A stretch of DNA of 64,000 nt from Geothrix sp. 21YS21S-2 (GCF_030846775.1 NZ_CP132910.1:124001-188000); one strand, 5' to 3'; shown: positions 10,231-18,519, counted from the stretch's first letter. A program made the numbers and translations. Notes: generated from the letters alone by a model not told the origin.

Positions 10231-10370
10231 TTTCCTCGGTATCCTCGGCCTCCTCGGCGCCTCGGCGATGGCTTTCTCAAGTATCAGTCGGCGCAAAGAT
10301 TACATGCGCCGAAGCACCCGTCGAAAAGCCCATCGCCGAGGCGCCGAGGAGGCCGAGGATACCGAGGAAA
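10231..10370. repeat. 40-bp perfect inverted repeat with nested hairpin
   Basis: Positions 10231-10270 are the exact reverse complement of 10331-10370 (40 of 40). The arms are built from repeated CCTCGG/CGAGG steps. The 60-base loop holds a second perfect stem, TCGGCGCA (10288-10295) with TGCGCCGA (10305-10312). It lies between the transposase stop and the GxxExxY gene. It could act as a strong transcription barrier, as the boundary of an inserted passenger module, or as a structured RNA. Confidence 0.9.
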
Positions 10371-10430
10371 GAATTCTGGCCTGAACGTCCCGGCGTGATT
10401 GAGCGCACTCCTGACCCGAAGGAGGAAGTC

Positions 10431-10850
10431 ATGGGTCGGCATTGGGGCGAAGATTGGGGCGACAACTATCCCCATCGAGATATCACCGAAGCCATCATCC
10501 TCGCTGCCATCAGGGTGCAGATAGTTCTGGGGCCTGGACTCCTGGAAAATGCCTACAAGGCTTGCCTCGCCCATGAACTCAGGTTGGCCGGACACGAGGC
10601 CCTACGCGAGGTTCACCTCGACATCACCTACAAGGAATTGTGCGTCGAGAATGCCTACATCATGGATATCGTGGTGGACCACAAGGTGGTCGTCGAGGCG
10701 AAGGCCATTGCGAAGTTTTCGGATGCCGACTTCGCCCAACTGAATAGTTGCCTCCACTTTGCAAATTTCGAAGTGGGCCTGCTGATCAATTTTCATAACT
10801 GGCCCCTCAAGGACGGGGGCACCAAGCGACTCGTCAACACCAAGCCCTGA
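10431..10850 (+). CDS. GxxExxY protein (PD-(D/E)XK-like)
   Basis: A 139-residue protein with the family signature GPGLLENAY (GxxExxY) near residue 30. A nuclease-like core follows: MDIVVDHKVVVEAKAI has the spaced Asp and ExK residues of PD-(D/E)XK enzymes, and the end INFHNWPLKDG is typical. The family is widespread and its biological role is unsettled; nuclease activity is inferred from the fold. ATG 10431 is chosen because GGAGGA lies just upstream at 10421; a GTG at 10395 is also in frame but has no such site. It sits inside the terminal repeats of an IS630-like element, downstream of a 40-bp palindrome, so it looks like a passenger gene. Confidence 0.85.
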   Translation: MGRHWGEDWGDNYPHRDITEAIILAAIRVQIVLGPGLLENAYKACLAHELRLAGHEALREVHLDITYKELCVENAYIMDIVVDHKVVVEAKAIAKFSDADFAQLNSCLHFANFEVGLLINFHNWPLKDGGTKRLVNTKP

Positions 10851-10879
10851 ACTGGACCCGAGGCGAAGGGGGGGGACAA

Positions 10880-10909
10880 GGTGTTACCTGTTCTTCTGGC
10901 GGCCTACAC
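10880..10909 (-). repeat. Right terminal inverted repeat of the IS630-like element
   Basis: The reverse complement begins GTGTAGGCCGCCAGAA, identical to the left end over 16 bases and 25/30 overall. It is followed by the flanking TA at 10910-10911, which with base 10909 also forms the TAG stop codon of the gene read from the other side. Confidence 0.85.
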
Positions 10910-11376
10910 TAGCCGCGCTCCCAACGGGTGCGCGTGAGCCATACCGTCAGCTCCTTGCCGTTCTCGTCCACGCCCTGGTAGCGCATCTTCACCGGGCCGT
11001 CCTTGTCCCTGCTGGTGACCTTCACGCCGGCGGCCTCGCCCTTGGTGAGGAGCTGGTAGAGGCCTTCGGGGCTGCCCAGCCTGGGAAGGAAGGGCAGGCT
11101 GAGCCCGGCCAGGGAGGGGGCCCTCTGGTCCACCTCCCGGCGGGGGATCTGCAGGTGGAAGCCGTCCTTGGGGTTGCCCTCGAGGAGGAGGAGGCGCTCG
11201 CCCAGGCCCTGCAGCTCGACGATGGTCCTGCCGGTGGCGGGGTCCAGGAGGACGTTGAGGGTGCCCTTGCCCTGGCCGTCGGGGCTGGCATAGCCCCAGG
11301 CGTACTGGGCCTTCACGGGGGGGGCCTGGGCGCAGAGGGGGAGGGCGAGGCAGGCCGCGGCGACGAGACCCCTCAT
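10909..11376 (-). CDS. Secreted protein of unknown function
   Basis: A 155-residue product with a cleavable signal peptide (MRGLVAAACLALPLCAQA). The mature part is a small beta-rich domain (YAWGYASPDGQGKGTLNVLLDP, IVELQGLGERLLLLEG) without motifs I recognise; periplasmic or outer-membrane-associated. The start ATG 11376 overlaps the TPR gene stop (ATGA), so the pair is translationally coupled; longer in-frame starts would overlap the TPR gene heavily. The stop codon is completed by the end of the insertion element. In the uninterrupted operon the same TAG would form from the ribosome-binding site of the next gene. Confidence 0.7.
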   Translation of the reverse strand: MRGLVAAACLALPLCAQAPPVKAQYAWGYASPDGQGKGTLNVLLDPATGRTIVELQGLGERLLLLEGNPKDGFHLQIPRREVDQRAPSLAGLSLPFLPRLGSPEGLYQLLTKGEAAGVKVTSRDKDGPVKMRYQGVDENGKELTVWLTRTRWERG

Positions 11377-13286
11377 AGCGGATCCGGTCCGTCGTCGTCC
11401 GCGCCGGCGTCGTCCGGCTCGGGGACGGGCCCGGCCTCCGCCAGGGCCGCGCTGCGGTTGCGGGCCACCCGCGTCCGCAGATCGAGCACCTGCTTTTCCA
11501 GGCCCTTGCGGTCGGGGAAGACGAAGGCCAGCGCCCGCTCCCACTCGTCCAGGGCTTCCTGGAGGCGGTCCAGCTTCAGGAGGGCCTCGCCCAGATGCTT
11601 GTGGATCTCGGGGCTGTAGGGGCTGATGGCCGAGGCCTTGCGCAGCGCCTCCTCGGCCTCCTTGAACCTGCCCTGCTTGTAGAGGGCCCAGCCCCAGCTG
11701 TCCATGGTGGAGCTGTTGCCGGGTTCCTTCTCCAGGGCCGCCTGGATGAGGCGCGCGGCTTCGGTGAGGTCGCCGCCCTTCTCCAGGAGGAGGTAGCCGA
11801 GGTTGTTCTGGAGGGTGGGGTTGGCGGGATCCAGCCGCTGGCCCTCGCGCAGCACGGTCATGGCCTGGTCATCCTGGCCGAGGCTCTCGAGGGCGTTGGC
11901 TTCCAGCAGGAGAAGGTCGACGTTGCGCACGGGACCCGTCCTGCGGGCGGCGCGCACCGCGGCCAGGCACTTGTCCCAGGCGTTGAACTCGGACCAGAGC
12001 ACCGCCATGGCCTCCTGGTCGAGCTGGGTCAGGGCGCCGCGGGACTCGGACTTGAAGATCATCCCCTCCTCGAAGGTCCCGGGGGGGATGCGGGAGGCCT
12101 TCTTGAACAGGTCCTGCTTGGGGAACCGCTGGATGCCCTCCCGCAGGAGGTTCCGGGCCGGCTTCCAGTCGCCGCGCTGGATGAGCGCCTGGGCCTGGAG
12201 GGAGGCCAGCTCCGCGTTGGTGGCGGCCTCCGGCCAGGTCCGGACCACGTCGAGGAGGTCCCTCGCGCGGCCTTCCATGAGCAGGCAGGAGGCGTAGAGC
12301 ACCTTGACCGGCAGCGCCAGGGTGGGATCCTCGGGCTTGGCCTCCTGGATGGAGGGGAGCAGGGCCTTCCACCTCGCCTCGGCCTCCTGGAGCCGGCCCA
12401 CCTTCATGAGGCAGAGGCCGATGTTGAAGGAGATCCGCATGGAGGTGTGGAGGGCCTCGGCCTTCTCCAGGGTGGCCAGGGCCACGTCGAACCGGGAGGT
12501 GCGCAGCTGCACCAGGGCGATGTTCTCCCAGATGGCGGGCTCCTGCGGCACGAACTGGGCCAGGCGCGTGAAGCTCTCCTCGGCGTGGCCCAGGAAGCCC
12601 GCGTCCACCTGGTCCCGGGCCAGCTCCTCGAGCATGCGCAGGTACCGCTGGTCGGGATTGGGACGGGAGCAGAGCGCGAGCACCGCCTCCCGGCGGGCCT
12701 CGTACTGCTTGCGCTTCATGGCGAGCTCCACGGCGCGCTCGTAGGCGTACTCGTAGAGCAGCTTTCCCTTGTAGCTGGGGAAGGGGTGCAGCCGGCCCAC
12801 GGCGAGCCAGGCCTGAAGGGCGCCCTCCTCGTCCTTCTCGTTCTCCTCGATCTCCGCCAGGCGCGTCCACATCTCGGCGTCGTTGGGCAGGAGGGCGGTG
12901 GCCCTCTTGAGGGCGCGGGCGGCCTGGACCTGGGCGCCGGGGCTGCCCTGGCTGAGGTAGTAGCGGAGAAGGGCGAGGTGGGCCGCGGCCTCCCCGCTGC
13001 GGGGGTCCAGCTCGGCGGCCTTGACCGCGGGGGCGACGGCGCCCTCCAGGTCCCCGGATTCGAGAATGGCCTCGGAAAGCCGGAGCTGGGCCTGGGAGCT
13101 CCCGGGCATCAGGGCGATGACCTTGCGGTAGAGCGCGGCCGCGCCCTTGGGGTCGTCGCCGCCGCCCCGGCGCTGCATGGACCGGGCCTGGAGCATGAGC
13201 GCCCTCGGATCGTCCTCGGAGAAGGCGGGAGCGCCGGTCCCGATCAGCGTCATCAGGGCCAGGGCGGGAAGCAGCTTGTTCGTCAC
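11373..13286 (-). CDS. Secreted tetratricopeptide-repeat protein
   Basis: A 637-residue protein with a signal peptide (MTNKLLPALALMTLIGTGAPAF) and many TPR helices throughout. Examples are GAAALYRKVIALMPGSSQAQLRLSEAIL near the start, split TPRs such as PTLQNNLGYLLLEKGGDLTEAARL, and SPEIHKHLGEALLKLDRLQEAL near the end. TPR proteins of this kind scaffold periplasmic or outer-membrane complexes; no enzyme motif is present. It lies between aroB (ATGA overlap at 13283-13286) and the small secreted protein (ATGA overlap at 11373-11376). Confidence 0.85.
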   Translation of the reverse strand: MTNKLLPALALMTLIGTGAPAFSEDDPRALMLQARSMQRRGGGDDPKGAAALYRKVIALMPGSSQAQLRLSEAILESGDLEGAVAPAVKAAELDPRSGEAAAHLALLRYYLSQGSPGAQVQAARALKRATALLPNDAEMWTRLAEIEENEKDEEGALQAWLAVGRLHPFPSYKGKLLYEYAYERAVELAMKRKQYEARREAVLALCSRPNPDQRYLRMLEELARDQVDAGFLGHAEESFTRLAQFVPQEPAIWENIALVQLRTSRFDVALATLEKAEALHTSMRISFNIGLCLMKVGRLQEAEARWKALLPSIQEAKPEDPTLALPVKVLYASCLLMEGRARDLLDVVRTWPEAATNAELASLQAQALIQRGDWKPARNLLREGIQRFPKQDLFKKASRIPPGTFEEGMIFKSESRGALTQLDQEAMAVLWSEFNAWDKCLAAVRAARRTGPVRNVDLLLLEANALESLGQDDQAMTVLREGQRLDPANPTLQNNLGYLLLEKGGDLTEAARLIQAALEKEPGNSSTMDSWGWALYKQGRFKEAEEALRKASAISPYSPEIHKHLGEALLKLDRLQEALDEWERALAFVFPDRKGLEKQVLDLRTRVARNRSAALAEAGPVPEPDDAGADDDGPDPL

Positions 13287-14335
13287 GTGGGCATCTCGGG
13301 GTCGATGAGGAGGGTGGTCATGCGCTCGTGGGGGCCGCGCCAGGCTTCGGGGGGGAGCACCTTCTGTTCCGCCGCGGCGCCGGGACGGGGCAGGATGCAG
13401 TGTATCGCCGATCCGCCGCCGGGCCCCGGGGACGCGCTCTTTTTGTCAACCCGGAGCAAGGGAAGGCAGGCCTCCCAGGGCGGGACGGCGGGCAGGAGGT
13501 GCCTCATGCGGGAGGCTGCGCGCGCCAGGAACGCAGGCGGGAAGGGCCCCAGGCCCTCCTGGTCCGCCAGGGCGCAGGCCGCCAGGGTGCCCAGACCCAC
13601 GGCCTCGCCGTGCAGGAGCCGGTAGCCCGAGGCGGCCTCCAGGGCGTGGCCCAGGGTGTGCCCCAGGTTCAGGAGGCGGCGCTCCCCGGCCTCCCTCGGG
13701 TCGCGGTGGACGATCCAGGCCTTGGCCCGCAGGGCCCGGAGCAGGGATTCCGGGGAGGGCACGCCGGGGGCGAGGAGGTCCTCCGCCCAGGCCAGGTCGC
13801 CCTCCACCAGGGCCATCTTGAAGAGCTCCCAGGCCCCGGATTCAAGCTGGCGCACGGGCAGGGTCTCCAGGAAGGACCGGCAGGCCACGAACCGGGAGGG
13901 GGGATGGAAGGCGCCGGCCAGGTTCTTGCCGGCCTCCAGGTCGCAGGCGGTCTTTCCGCCCAGGCCCGCGTCCACCTGGGCCAGGAGGGTGGTCGGCCAG
14001 GCCTGCCAGGCGATGCCCCGCATGTAGAGGGCCGCCCCCAGGCCCGCCATGTCCGTGAGGACGCCCCCGCCCACCGCCACCACGGTGGACTGCCGGTCCA
14101 GGGGGATGGCGGCCCAGGCCTCCAGCCAGGGGATGAGGGCGGCCAGGCGCTTGCCGGCCTCGGAGACGGGGACCCACAGCGCGCCCGGAGGCTCCGGCAT
14201 GCCGGCCTCGCGCCAGGAGGCGCGCACGGCCTCGTCGCCCACCAGGGTCCAGGCGCCGGAAGGAAGCAGTCCCGGGGCGGGTTTCTCCTCCACGAAGACG
14301 CGGGTGGGGAAGCCGTCCGGCAGGGCGATCTCCAT
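13283..14335 (-). CDS. aroB: 3-dehydroquinate synthase
   Basis: Second step of the shikimate pathway: it converts DAHP to 3-dehydroquinate using NAD and a metal ion. Diagnostic motifs are VAVGGGVLTDMAGLGA (NAD binding), PTTLLAQVDAGLGGKT, the metal-binding Glu in SGAWELFKMALVEG, GHTLGHALE and HGEAVGLG. The 350-residue length is normal. The protein starts immediately after the M28 peptidase stop (TGAATG) and ends overlapping the TPR gene. The shikimate kinase that often accompanies aroB is instead fused to ThiE at 25008-26165. Confidence 0.94.
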   Translation of the reverse strand: MEIALPDGFPTRVFVEEKPAPGLLPSGAWTLVGDEAVRASWREAGMPEPPGALWVPVSEAGKRLAALIPWLEAWAAIPLDRQSTVVAVGGGVLTDMAGLGAALYMRGIAWQAWPTTLLAQVDAGLGGKTACDLEAGKNLAGAFHPPSRFVACRSFLETLPVRQLESGAWELFKMALVEGDLAWAEDLLAPGVPSPESLLRALRAKAWIVHRDPREAGERRLLNLGHTLGHALEAASGYRLLHGEAVGLGTLAACALADQEGLGPFPPAFLARAASRMRHLLPAVPPWEACLPLLRVDKKSASPGPGGGSAIHCILPRPGAAAEQKVLPPEAWRGPHERMTTLLIDPEMPT

Positions 14336-16033
14336 TCAGCGGCCTTTCAGCGAGGCCTCGGCCTGCATTTCCGCGCCCGCGCGCAGCCATTTGACCACGG
14401 CCTTCTGGCCGGGCTTGTACGTCCCGAGGGCCGCCATGTAGTCGTAGATGTTCTTCACGGTCACGTCGCCGAACTTCACGATGATGTCGCCGGCCTTGAG
14501 GCCCACGGCCTCCGACGTGGTGCCGGCCATGGTGCCGCCGATGCGGAAGCCGTCCGGGCATTCCGCGAAGTCCGGGAGGATGCCGAAATACACCGCCAGC
14601 GCGTTGCGCTCGCCGCCCGAAGCCAGTTTGGCGGTCTCGGGGTCGAAGGCGGGCACGGGACCGGCGGCCAGGTCCCCGACGACCTTCTCCACCATCGTCT
14701 CCACCTGGGCCATGGCCGGGTAGTTGATGCGGTCGGAGGTGTCCGTGGGCCGGTGGTAGTCGCCGTGGAGGCCGGTGAAGAAGAAGAACGTGGGGATCTT
14801 CGCGGCGGAGAAGGACATATGGTCCGAGCCGCCCACGGCCACCCCGGTGTCGCCGCCCAGCTTCACGCCCTGGGGGGCGTGGGTCCCGGCCCGGGCGACG
14901 GCGGCCTTGGGCGCGCCCAGGCCCGCGATGTTGAGGGTCGGGTTCACGGGATCCAGGCGCCCCACCATGTCCAGGTTGACCATGAACTTCACGGAAGCCA
15001 GCGGCACCGCGGGGCGCTTGATCCACTCGGCCGAGCCCAGCAGGCCCTCCTCCTCGCCCCCGAAGTGCAGGAAGACGATGGGGCGCGGGGCGGGATGGGC
15101 CTTGAAGTGGCGGGCCAGCTCCATGACCATGGCCGTGCCGGAGGCGTTGTCGTCGGCGCCGGGATGCACCTGGCCGCGGGCGGCGGAGCCCCCCATGCTG
15201 TGGCGCTCGCCGTGGCCGAGGTGGTCCATGTGGGCGCCCACGGCGATGTACTCGTCCTTGAGCGCGGGGTCCGTGCCCGGGAGGCGCACGGTGAGGTTGG
15301 GCACCTGGGCCTCCTCGCGGGCGAGCCTGAGGGTCAGGTCGAAGCGGGCCGCGGGGACCGGGGCCTCCTGGGCCCTTCCGGTCTGGGCGATGCGGGCCTT
15401 GAGGGCGGGCAGGTCCAGCACGCCGGCGAAGGCCGCCATGGGCACGCTCACCACGGGCACGCCGACGGCATTGGGGCCCTCCTCCTTCTGGAGGGGCGCG
15501 GGGGCGTCCCCCTCCTCCGCGATGATGACGAGGACGGCGCCGGCGGCCTGGAGCTTCTGGATGCGCACGGGGAGCGACGTCTCCATGCGCCGGGCCGTCT
15601 TGAACACCGGCAGGTCGGGGACCTTGCGGAAGATCACGGCGCCCTGGCCCTTCAGGCCGCCCAGGTCGTCGTAGTCGCCGGCCTTCATGCCGTAGCCCGC
15701 GAAGCGCAGGGGCAGGTCCTTCAGGGCGCCGTCGCCGGAAAAGCCCACGGCCTCGATGTCCTTGCCCCAGGCCAGGGGCCTGCCGCCCAGGGCCGCCAGG
15801 CTCTCGGCGCGCCGGATCCGCGCCACGAAGGGGAAGCGCTGCACCTCGGGGCTGAGCCCGAGGCTGCGGTAGCTTGCGGCCACGTACTCCGCGGCGGCGT
15901 CCAGGGAGGGGGTGCCGTTGCCGCGCCCGTCCAGGGCCGGGGAGGCCAGGAACGTCAGGTCCCGGCGCATGCGCTCCTCCGGGCTCTGGCCCGCGAGGAC
16001 GAGGGTCAGGCAGGAGAGGAGGATTGGGCGCAT
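14336..16033 (-). CDS. M28 family aminopeptidase with C-terminal PDZ domain
   Basis: A 565-residue secreted zinc peptidase. A signal peptide (MRPILLSCLTLVLAG) is followed by an M28 catalytic core with an inserted PA domain (about 120-230). Metal and catalytic residues appear in GAHMDHLG, PGADDNASGTAM, FGGEEEGLLGS, NLDMVGRL and HRPTDTSDRI. The last ~90 residues form a PDZ-like domain (GTMAGTTSEAVGLKAGDIIVKF) expected to bind peptide termini. It likely releases amino acids from peptides in the periplasm. It is the second gene of a tightly packed operon: its start follows the NYN stop with no gap. Confidence 0.93.
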   Translation of the reverse strand: MRPILLSCLTLVLAGQSPEERMRRDLTFLASPALDGRGNGTPSLDAAAEYVAASYRSLGLSPEVQRFPFVARIRRAESLAALGGRPLAWGKDIEAVGFSGDGALKDLPLRFAGYGMKAGDYDDLGGLKGQGAVIFRKVPDLPVFKTARRMETSLPVRIQKLQAAGAVLVIIAEEGDAPAPLQKEEGPNAVGVPVVSVPMAAFAGVLDLPALKARIAQTGRAQEAPVPAARFDLTLRLAREEAQVPNLTVRLPGTDPALKDEYIAVGAHMDHLGHGERHSMGGSAARGQVHPGADDNASGTAMVMELARHFKAHPAPRPIVFLHFGGEEEGLLGSAEWIKRPAVPLASVKFMVNLDMVGRLDPVNPTLNIAGLGAPKAAVARAGTHAPQGVKLGGDTGVAVGGSDHMSFSAAKIPTFFFFTGLHGDYHRPTDTSDRINYPAMAQVETMVEKVVGDLAAGPVPAFDPETAKLASGGERNALAVYFGILPDFAECPDGFRIGGTMAGTTSEAVGLKAGDIIVKFGDVTVKNIYDYMAALGTYKPGQKAVVKWLRAGAEMQAEASLKGR

Positions 16034-16570
16034 CTAGAGCTTTTCCCGGTATTCGTCCGCGTCGTCGTCGCTGCCGGCTTCCTTGCGGAAGCGGTCCCCC
16101 AGGAGGTCCAGTTCGATGTAGCGGTCGGCCACGTCCATGACCTTGTTGGCCATGGCGGACCTGAACCCGGCCACCTCGACCCGGACGCCGTTCTGGGCCA
16201 GGGCCTGGAGGGGGTAGGCGAAGTCCTCGTCGCCGCTCACCAGGATGATGAGGTCCACCTTGTCGGCGTAGTTCATCATGTCCGTGGTGATCTCCACTTC
16301 CAGGCGCGCCCTGCGGGTGCCGTCGCGCTCGAGCTTCACGGGCTTCTGCACCACCCGGAAGCCGTTGCGGCGCATCCAGTGGAGGAAGCCCCGCTGGCGG
16401 TCCGCGGTCTCGTCCACGCCGGTGTAGAAGAAAGCCCGGAGAAGCTCCCGGTCCCTGCCGACCAGAAGAGCTAGCAGGCGGCTGTAGTCCACCTCAAAGC
16501 CGAGCTGCCGTGCGGAATGGAAGATATTGTTACCATCGATGAAAACGGCACATCGCATCATGGCTGCCAT
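16034..16570 (-). CDS. NYN domain (LabA/DUF88) ribonuclease-like protein
   Basis: A 178-residue PIN-like NYN domain protein. Acidic metal-binding residues are in AVFIDGNNIFHSA at the N-terminus and DLIILVSGDEDFAYP in the middle, with a Gly-rich C-terminal half. NYN proteins are predicted metal-dependent RNases. Three start codons lie close together (16570, 16561, 16558). I take 16570; the core begins at MRCAVFIDGNN whichever is used. It is the first gene of the operon that runs down to 8604, and is divergent from the ABC exporter across a 92-base region containing a palindrome. Confidence 0.85.
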   Translation of the reverse strand: MAAMMRCAVFIDGNNIFHSARQLGFEVDYSRLLALLVGRDRELLRAFFYTGVDETADRQRGFLHWMRRNGFRVVQKPVKLERDGTRRARLEVEITTDMMNYADKVDLIILVSGDEDFAYPLQALAQNGVRVEVAGFRSAMANKVMDVADRYIELDLLGDRFRKEAGSDDDADEYREKL

Positions 16571-16662
16571 CCTGAATTCGGGGCTTTCCCCGGGAATTTG
16601 AATAGATCCGCACATGCGGATCAAACATGATGGCATGACAGCAATCATGAAAGAATGGTTTC
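16571..16662. promoter_or_regulatory. Divergent promoter region with 18-bp interrupted palindrome
   Basis: This gap separates the NYN operon from the ABC exporter. It holds GATCCGCA (16605-16612) and its exact reverse complement TGCGGATC (16615-16622) two bases apart, a good shape for a dimeric regulator site. It also has a CGGGG-CTTT-CCCCG hairpin at 16579-16592. I could not pick convincing -35/-10 boxes. Confidence 0.45.
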
Positions 16663-18456
16663 ATGGCTGATTCTTCCAGTAGTTTTTTCCAGTCCGACCA
16701 GGTCGAGGAGCAACCCGGGCGCAAGGCCCTGCTGGTGCGCCTCGTGGGCTACCTCCGCCCCTACTGGGCGGGCCTCTGCGCCCTCCTGGTGCTCATGGCG
16801 GCGGGGGCGGCGCTGGACGTGCTCCCCTCGGAGTTCACGCTGCGCCTGATCGACCACCACCTGGCCCAGGGGACCCTGCGGGGTTCGGGCCCCCTGGTGG
16901 CCGCCTTCCTGGGCTTCGTCCTGCTGGGCTTCGTGGTGCAGGTGGTGCGCTACGGCCTCCTGGCCTGGGTGGGCCAGATGGCCATGCTGGACCTGCGCAT
17001 GCAGGTGTTCCGCCACCTCATGAAGCGCAGCACCCACTTCTTCCACCGAAACCCCGTGGGCCGGCTCATGACCCGGGTCATCAGCGATGTTCAGAACCTC
17101 AATGAAATGTTCTCGTCGGGCTTCGTGGCCATCGTGGGGGACGCCCTTTCCCTGACGGCCATCGTTCTCTGGATGTTCAGCAAGCACGTGGGGCTGGCCC
17201 TGGTGGCGGTGGGGATCATGCCGCTCCTGCTGCTGTCCACCGAGATCTTCCGCCGCTACGCGTCGGCCGCCTACCGCGAGACGCAGGGCCGCTACGCCGC
17301 CATCCAGGCCTACCTGGCCGAGCAGCTCTCGGGCATGTCGCTCGTGCAGATGAACGCCCAGGAGGCCGCGAGCCGCGCGCTGTTCGGCGACCTGAACCAG
17401 AAGTACCTGGACGCGTTCCTGCGCACGATCTTCGCGTACGCGGTGTTCTTCCCGGTGGTGGAGTTCATCACCAACGGCACCCTGGCCGCGCTGATCCTCT
17501 ATTCCGGCTACAAGCTGAAGGCCGGCACCCTCACCCTGGGGCTGCTGCTGGCCTTCATCCAGCAGTCGGGGCGCTTCTTCCGGCCCATCCGGGAACTGGC
17601 GGAACGCTACAACGTGATGCAGACCGCCCTGGCCTCCAGCGAGCGCATCTTCAAGCTCCTGGACAACCAGGACGAGATCCGCGAAGTGGCCGAGCCCAGG
17701 CAGGTGGCCTTCACGAAGGAGGTGCGCCTGGAGGGCGTCACCTTCGCCTACGAGGCCGGGGGCCGCAAGGTGGTGCGGGACCTCTCGGGCGTCATCCCCA
17801 AGGGCCGGCGCGTGGCGGTGGTGGGCCACACCGGGGCCGGGAAGTCCACGCTCATCAACCTGCTCATGCGGTTCTACGACGTGGACGGGGGCAGCGTCAC
17901 GGTGGACGGCGTGGACGTGCGGGAAGCCGGCCTCAAGCGCCTGCGGGGCCTCTTCGGCCTGGTGCTCCAGGACGTCTTCATCTTCTCGGGGACCCTGGAA
18001 GAGAACATCGTGCTGGGCCGGCCCTTCAACGCCGAGCGCCTGGCCTCGGTGCTCGAGCAGAGCCAGCTGGAGGACCTGGTGGGGCGCCTGCCCATGGGCC
18101 TCCTGACCCAGGTGGGGGAGCGGGGCCAGAAGCTCTCCGCCGGCGAGCGCCAGCTTGTGGCCTTCGCGCGCATGCTCTACCAGGAGCCCGAGATCCTGCT
18201 GCTGGACGAGGCCACCGCCAACATCGACAGCGAGACCGAGCACAAGATCCAGCAGGTCATCGAGCGCGTGAGCCACCGCCTGACCACCTTCACCATCGCC
18301 CACCGCCTCAGCACCATCAAGGACGCCGACGAGATCTGGGTCATGGACCAGGGGCAGCTGGTGGAGCGGGGCAGCCACGACGGCCTCATGGAGCAGGGCG
18401 GCACCTACGCCAAGCTGGTGCGGCTCCAGTTCGAGGGGGAGGCGGCCGCTTCCTGA
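16663..18456 (+). CDS. ABC transporter, fused permease and ATPase (MsbA-type exporter)
   Basis: A 597-residue half-transporter that dimerises. Six transmembrane helices span about 25-320, including the MTRVISDVQNLNEMF coupling region, and an ATPase domain occupies 345-590. All nucleotide motifs are present: GHTGAGKST (about 387-395), VLQDVFIF Q-loop, signature KLSAGERQL (about 491), Walker B ILLLDEATANID and the H-loop IAHRLST. The architecture fits lipid, lipid A or drug export; the exact substrate cannot be assigned. ATG 16663 is used. A GC hairpin follows the stop at 18504. Confidence 0.93.
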   Translation: MADSSSSFFQSDQVEEQPGRKALLVRLVGYLRPYWAGLCALLVLMAAGAALDVLPSEFTLRLIDHHLAQGTLRGSGPLVAAFLGFVLLGFVVQVVRYGLLAWVGQMAMLDLRMQVFRHLMKRSTHFFHRNPVGRLMTRVISDVQNLNEMFSSGFVAIVGDALSLTAIVLWMFSKHVGLALVAVGIMPLLLLSTEIFRRYASAAYRETQGRYAAIQAYLAEQLSGMSLVQMNAQEAASRALFGDLNQKYLDAFLRTIFAYAVFFPVVEFITNGTLAALILYSGYKLKAGTLTLGLLLAFIQQSGRFFRPIRELAERYNVMQTALASSERIFKLLDNQDEIREVAEPRQVAFTKEVRLEGVTFAYEAGGRKVVRDLSGVIPKGRRVAVVGHTGAGKSTLINLLMRFYDVDGGSVTVDGVDVREAGLKRLRGLFGLVLQDVFIFSGTLEENIVLGRPFNAERLASVLEQSQLEDLVGRLPMGLLTQVGERGQKLSAGERQLVAFARMLYQEPEILLLDEATANIDSETEHKIQQVIERVSHRLTTFTIAHRLSTIKDADEIWVMDQGQLVERGSHDGLMEQGGTYAKLVRLQFEGEAAAS

Positions 18457-18503
18457 CGGCCCGCTGCTCCGGATTGAGTGAACGGATCGATCATTGTGAT
18501 GCT

Positions 18504-18519
18504 CCGCTGGTTCCAGCGG
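18504..18519 (+). terminator. GC hairpin after the ABC exporter gene
   Basis: CCGCTG-GTTC-CAGCGG forms a perfect six-base stem with a tetraloop (extendable by one pair), 47 bases after the stop codon. There is no T-tract, so termination is only suggested. The rest of the gap 18457-18708 has an AT-rich patch (TATAAA at 18533) that may be the -10 of the next operon's promoter, but no good -35. Confidence 0.3.

Larger units (their letters stand above)
9046..10909 (+). mobile_element. IS630-family insertion element carrying a GxxExxY passenger gene
   Basis: A 1864-bp segment bounded by imperfect 30-bp terminal inverted repeats (25/30 matches, the outer 16 identical) and by the dinucleotide TA on both sides (9044-9045 and 10910-10911), as expected of the IS630/Tc1-mariner superfamily, which duplicates a TA target. 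It holds a DDE transposase (9104-10210), a large palindrome (10231-10370) and a GxxExxY gene (10431-10850). Typical IS630 elements are about 1.1-1.2 kb with a single transposase, and no second copy of the end sequence occurs after the transposase, so the extra 0.7 kb appears to be part of the element. The transposase is intact, so it may be active. Confidence 0.8.

Noticed and set aside
10213-10430. The palindrome as the end of the insertion element
   Set aside because: It bears no similarity to the terminal repeat, has no TA duplication, and a true right repeat occurs at 10880-10909.
13328-16474. A 1048-residue plus-strand frame across aroB, the M28 peptidase and NYN gene
   Set aside because: Spans three well-supported minus-strand genes, and its translation shows only biased composition.
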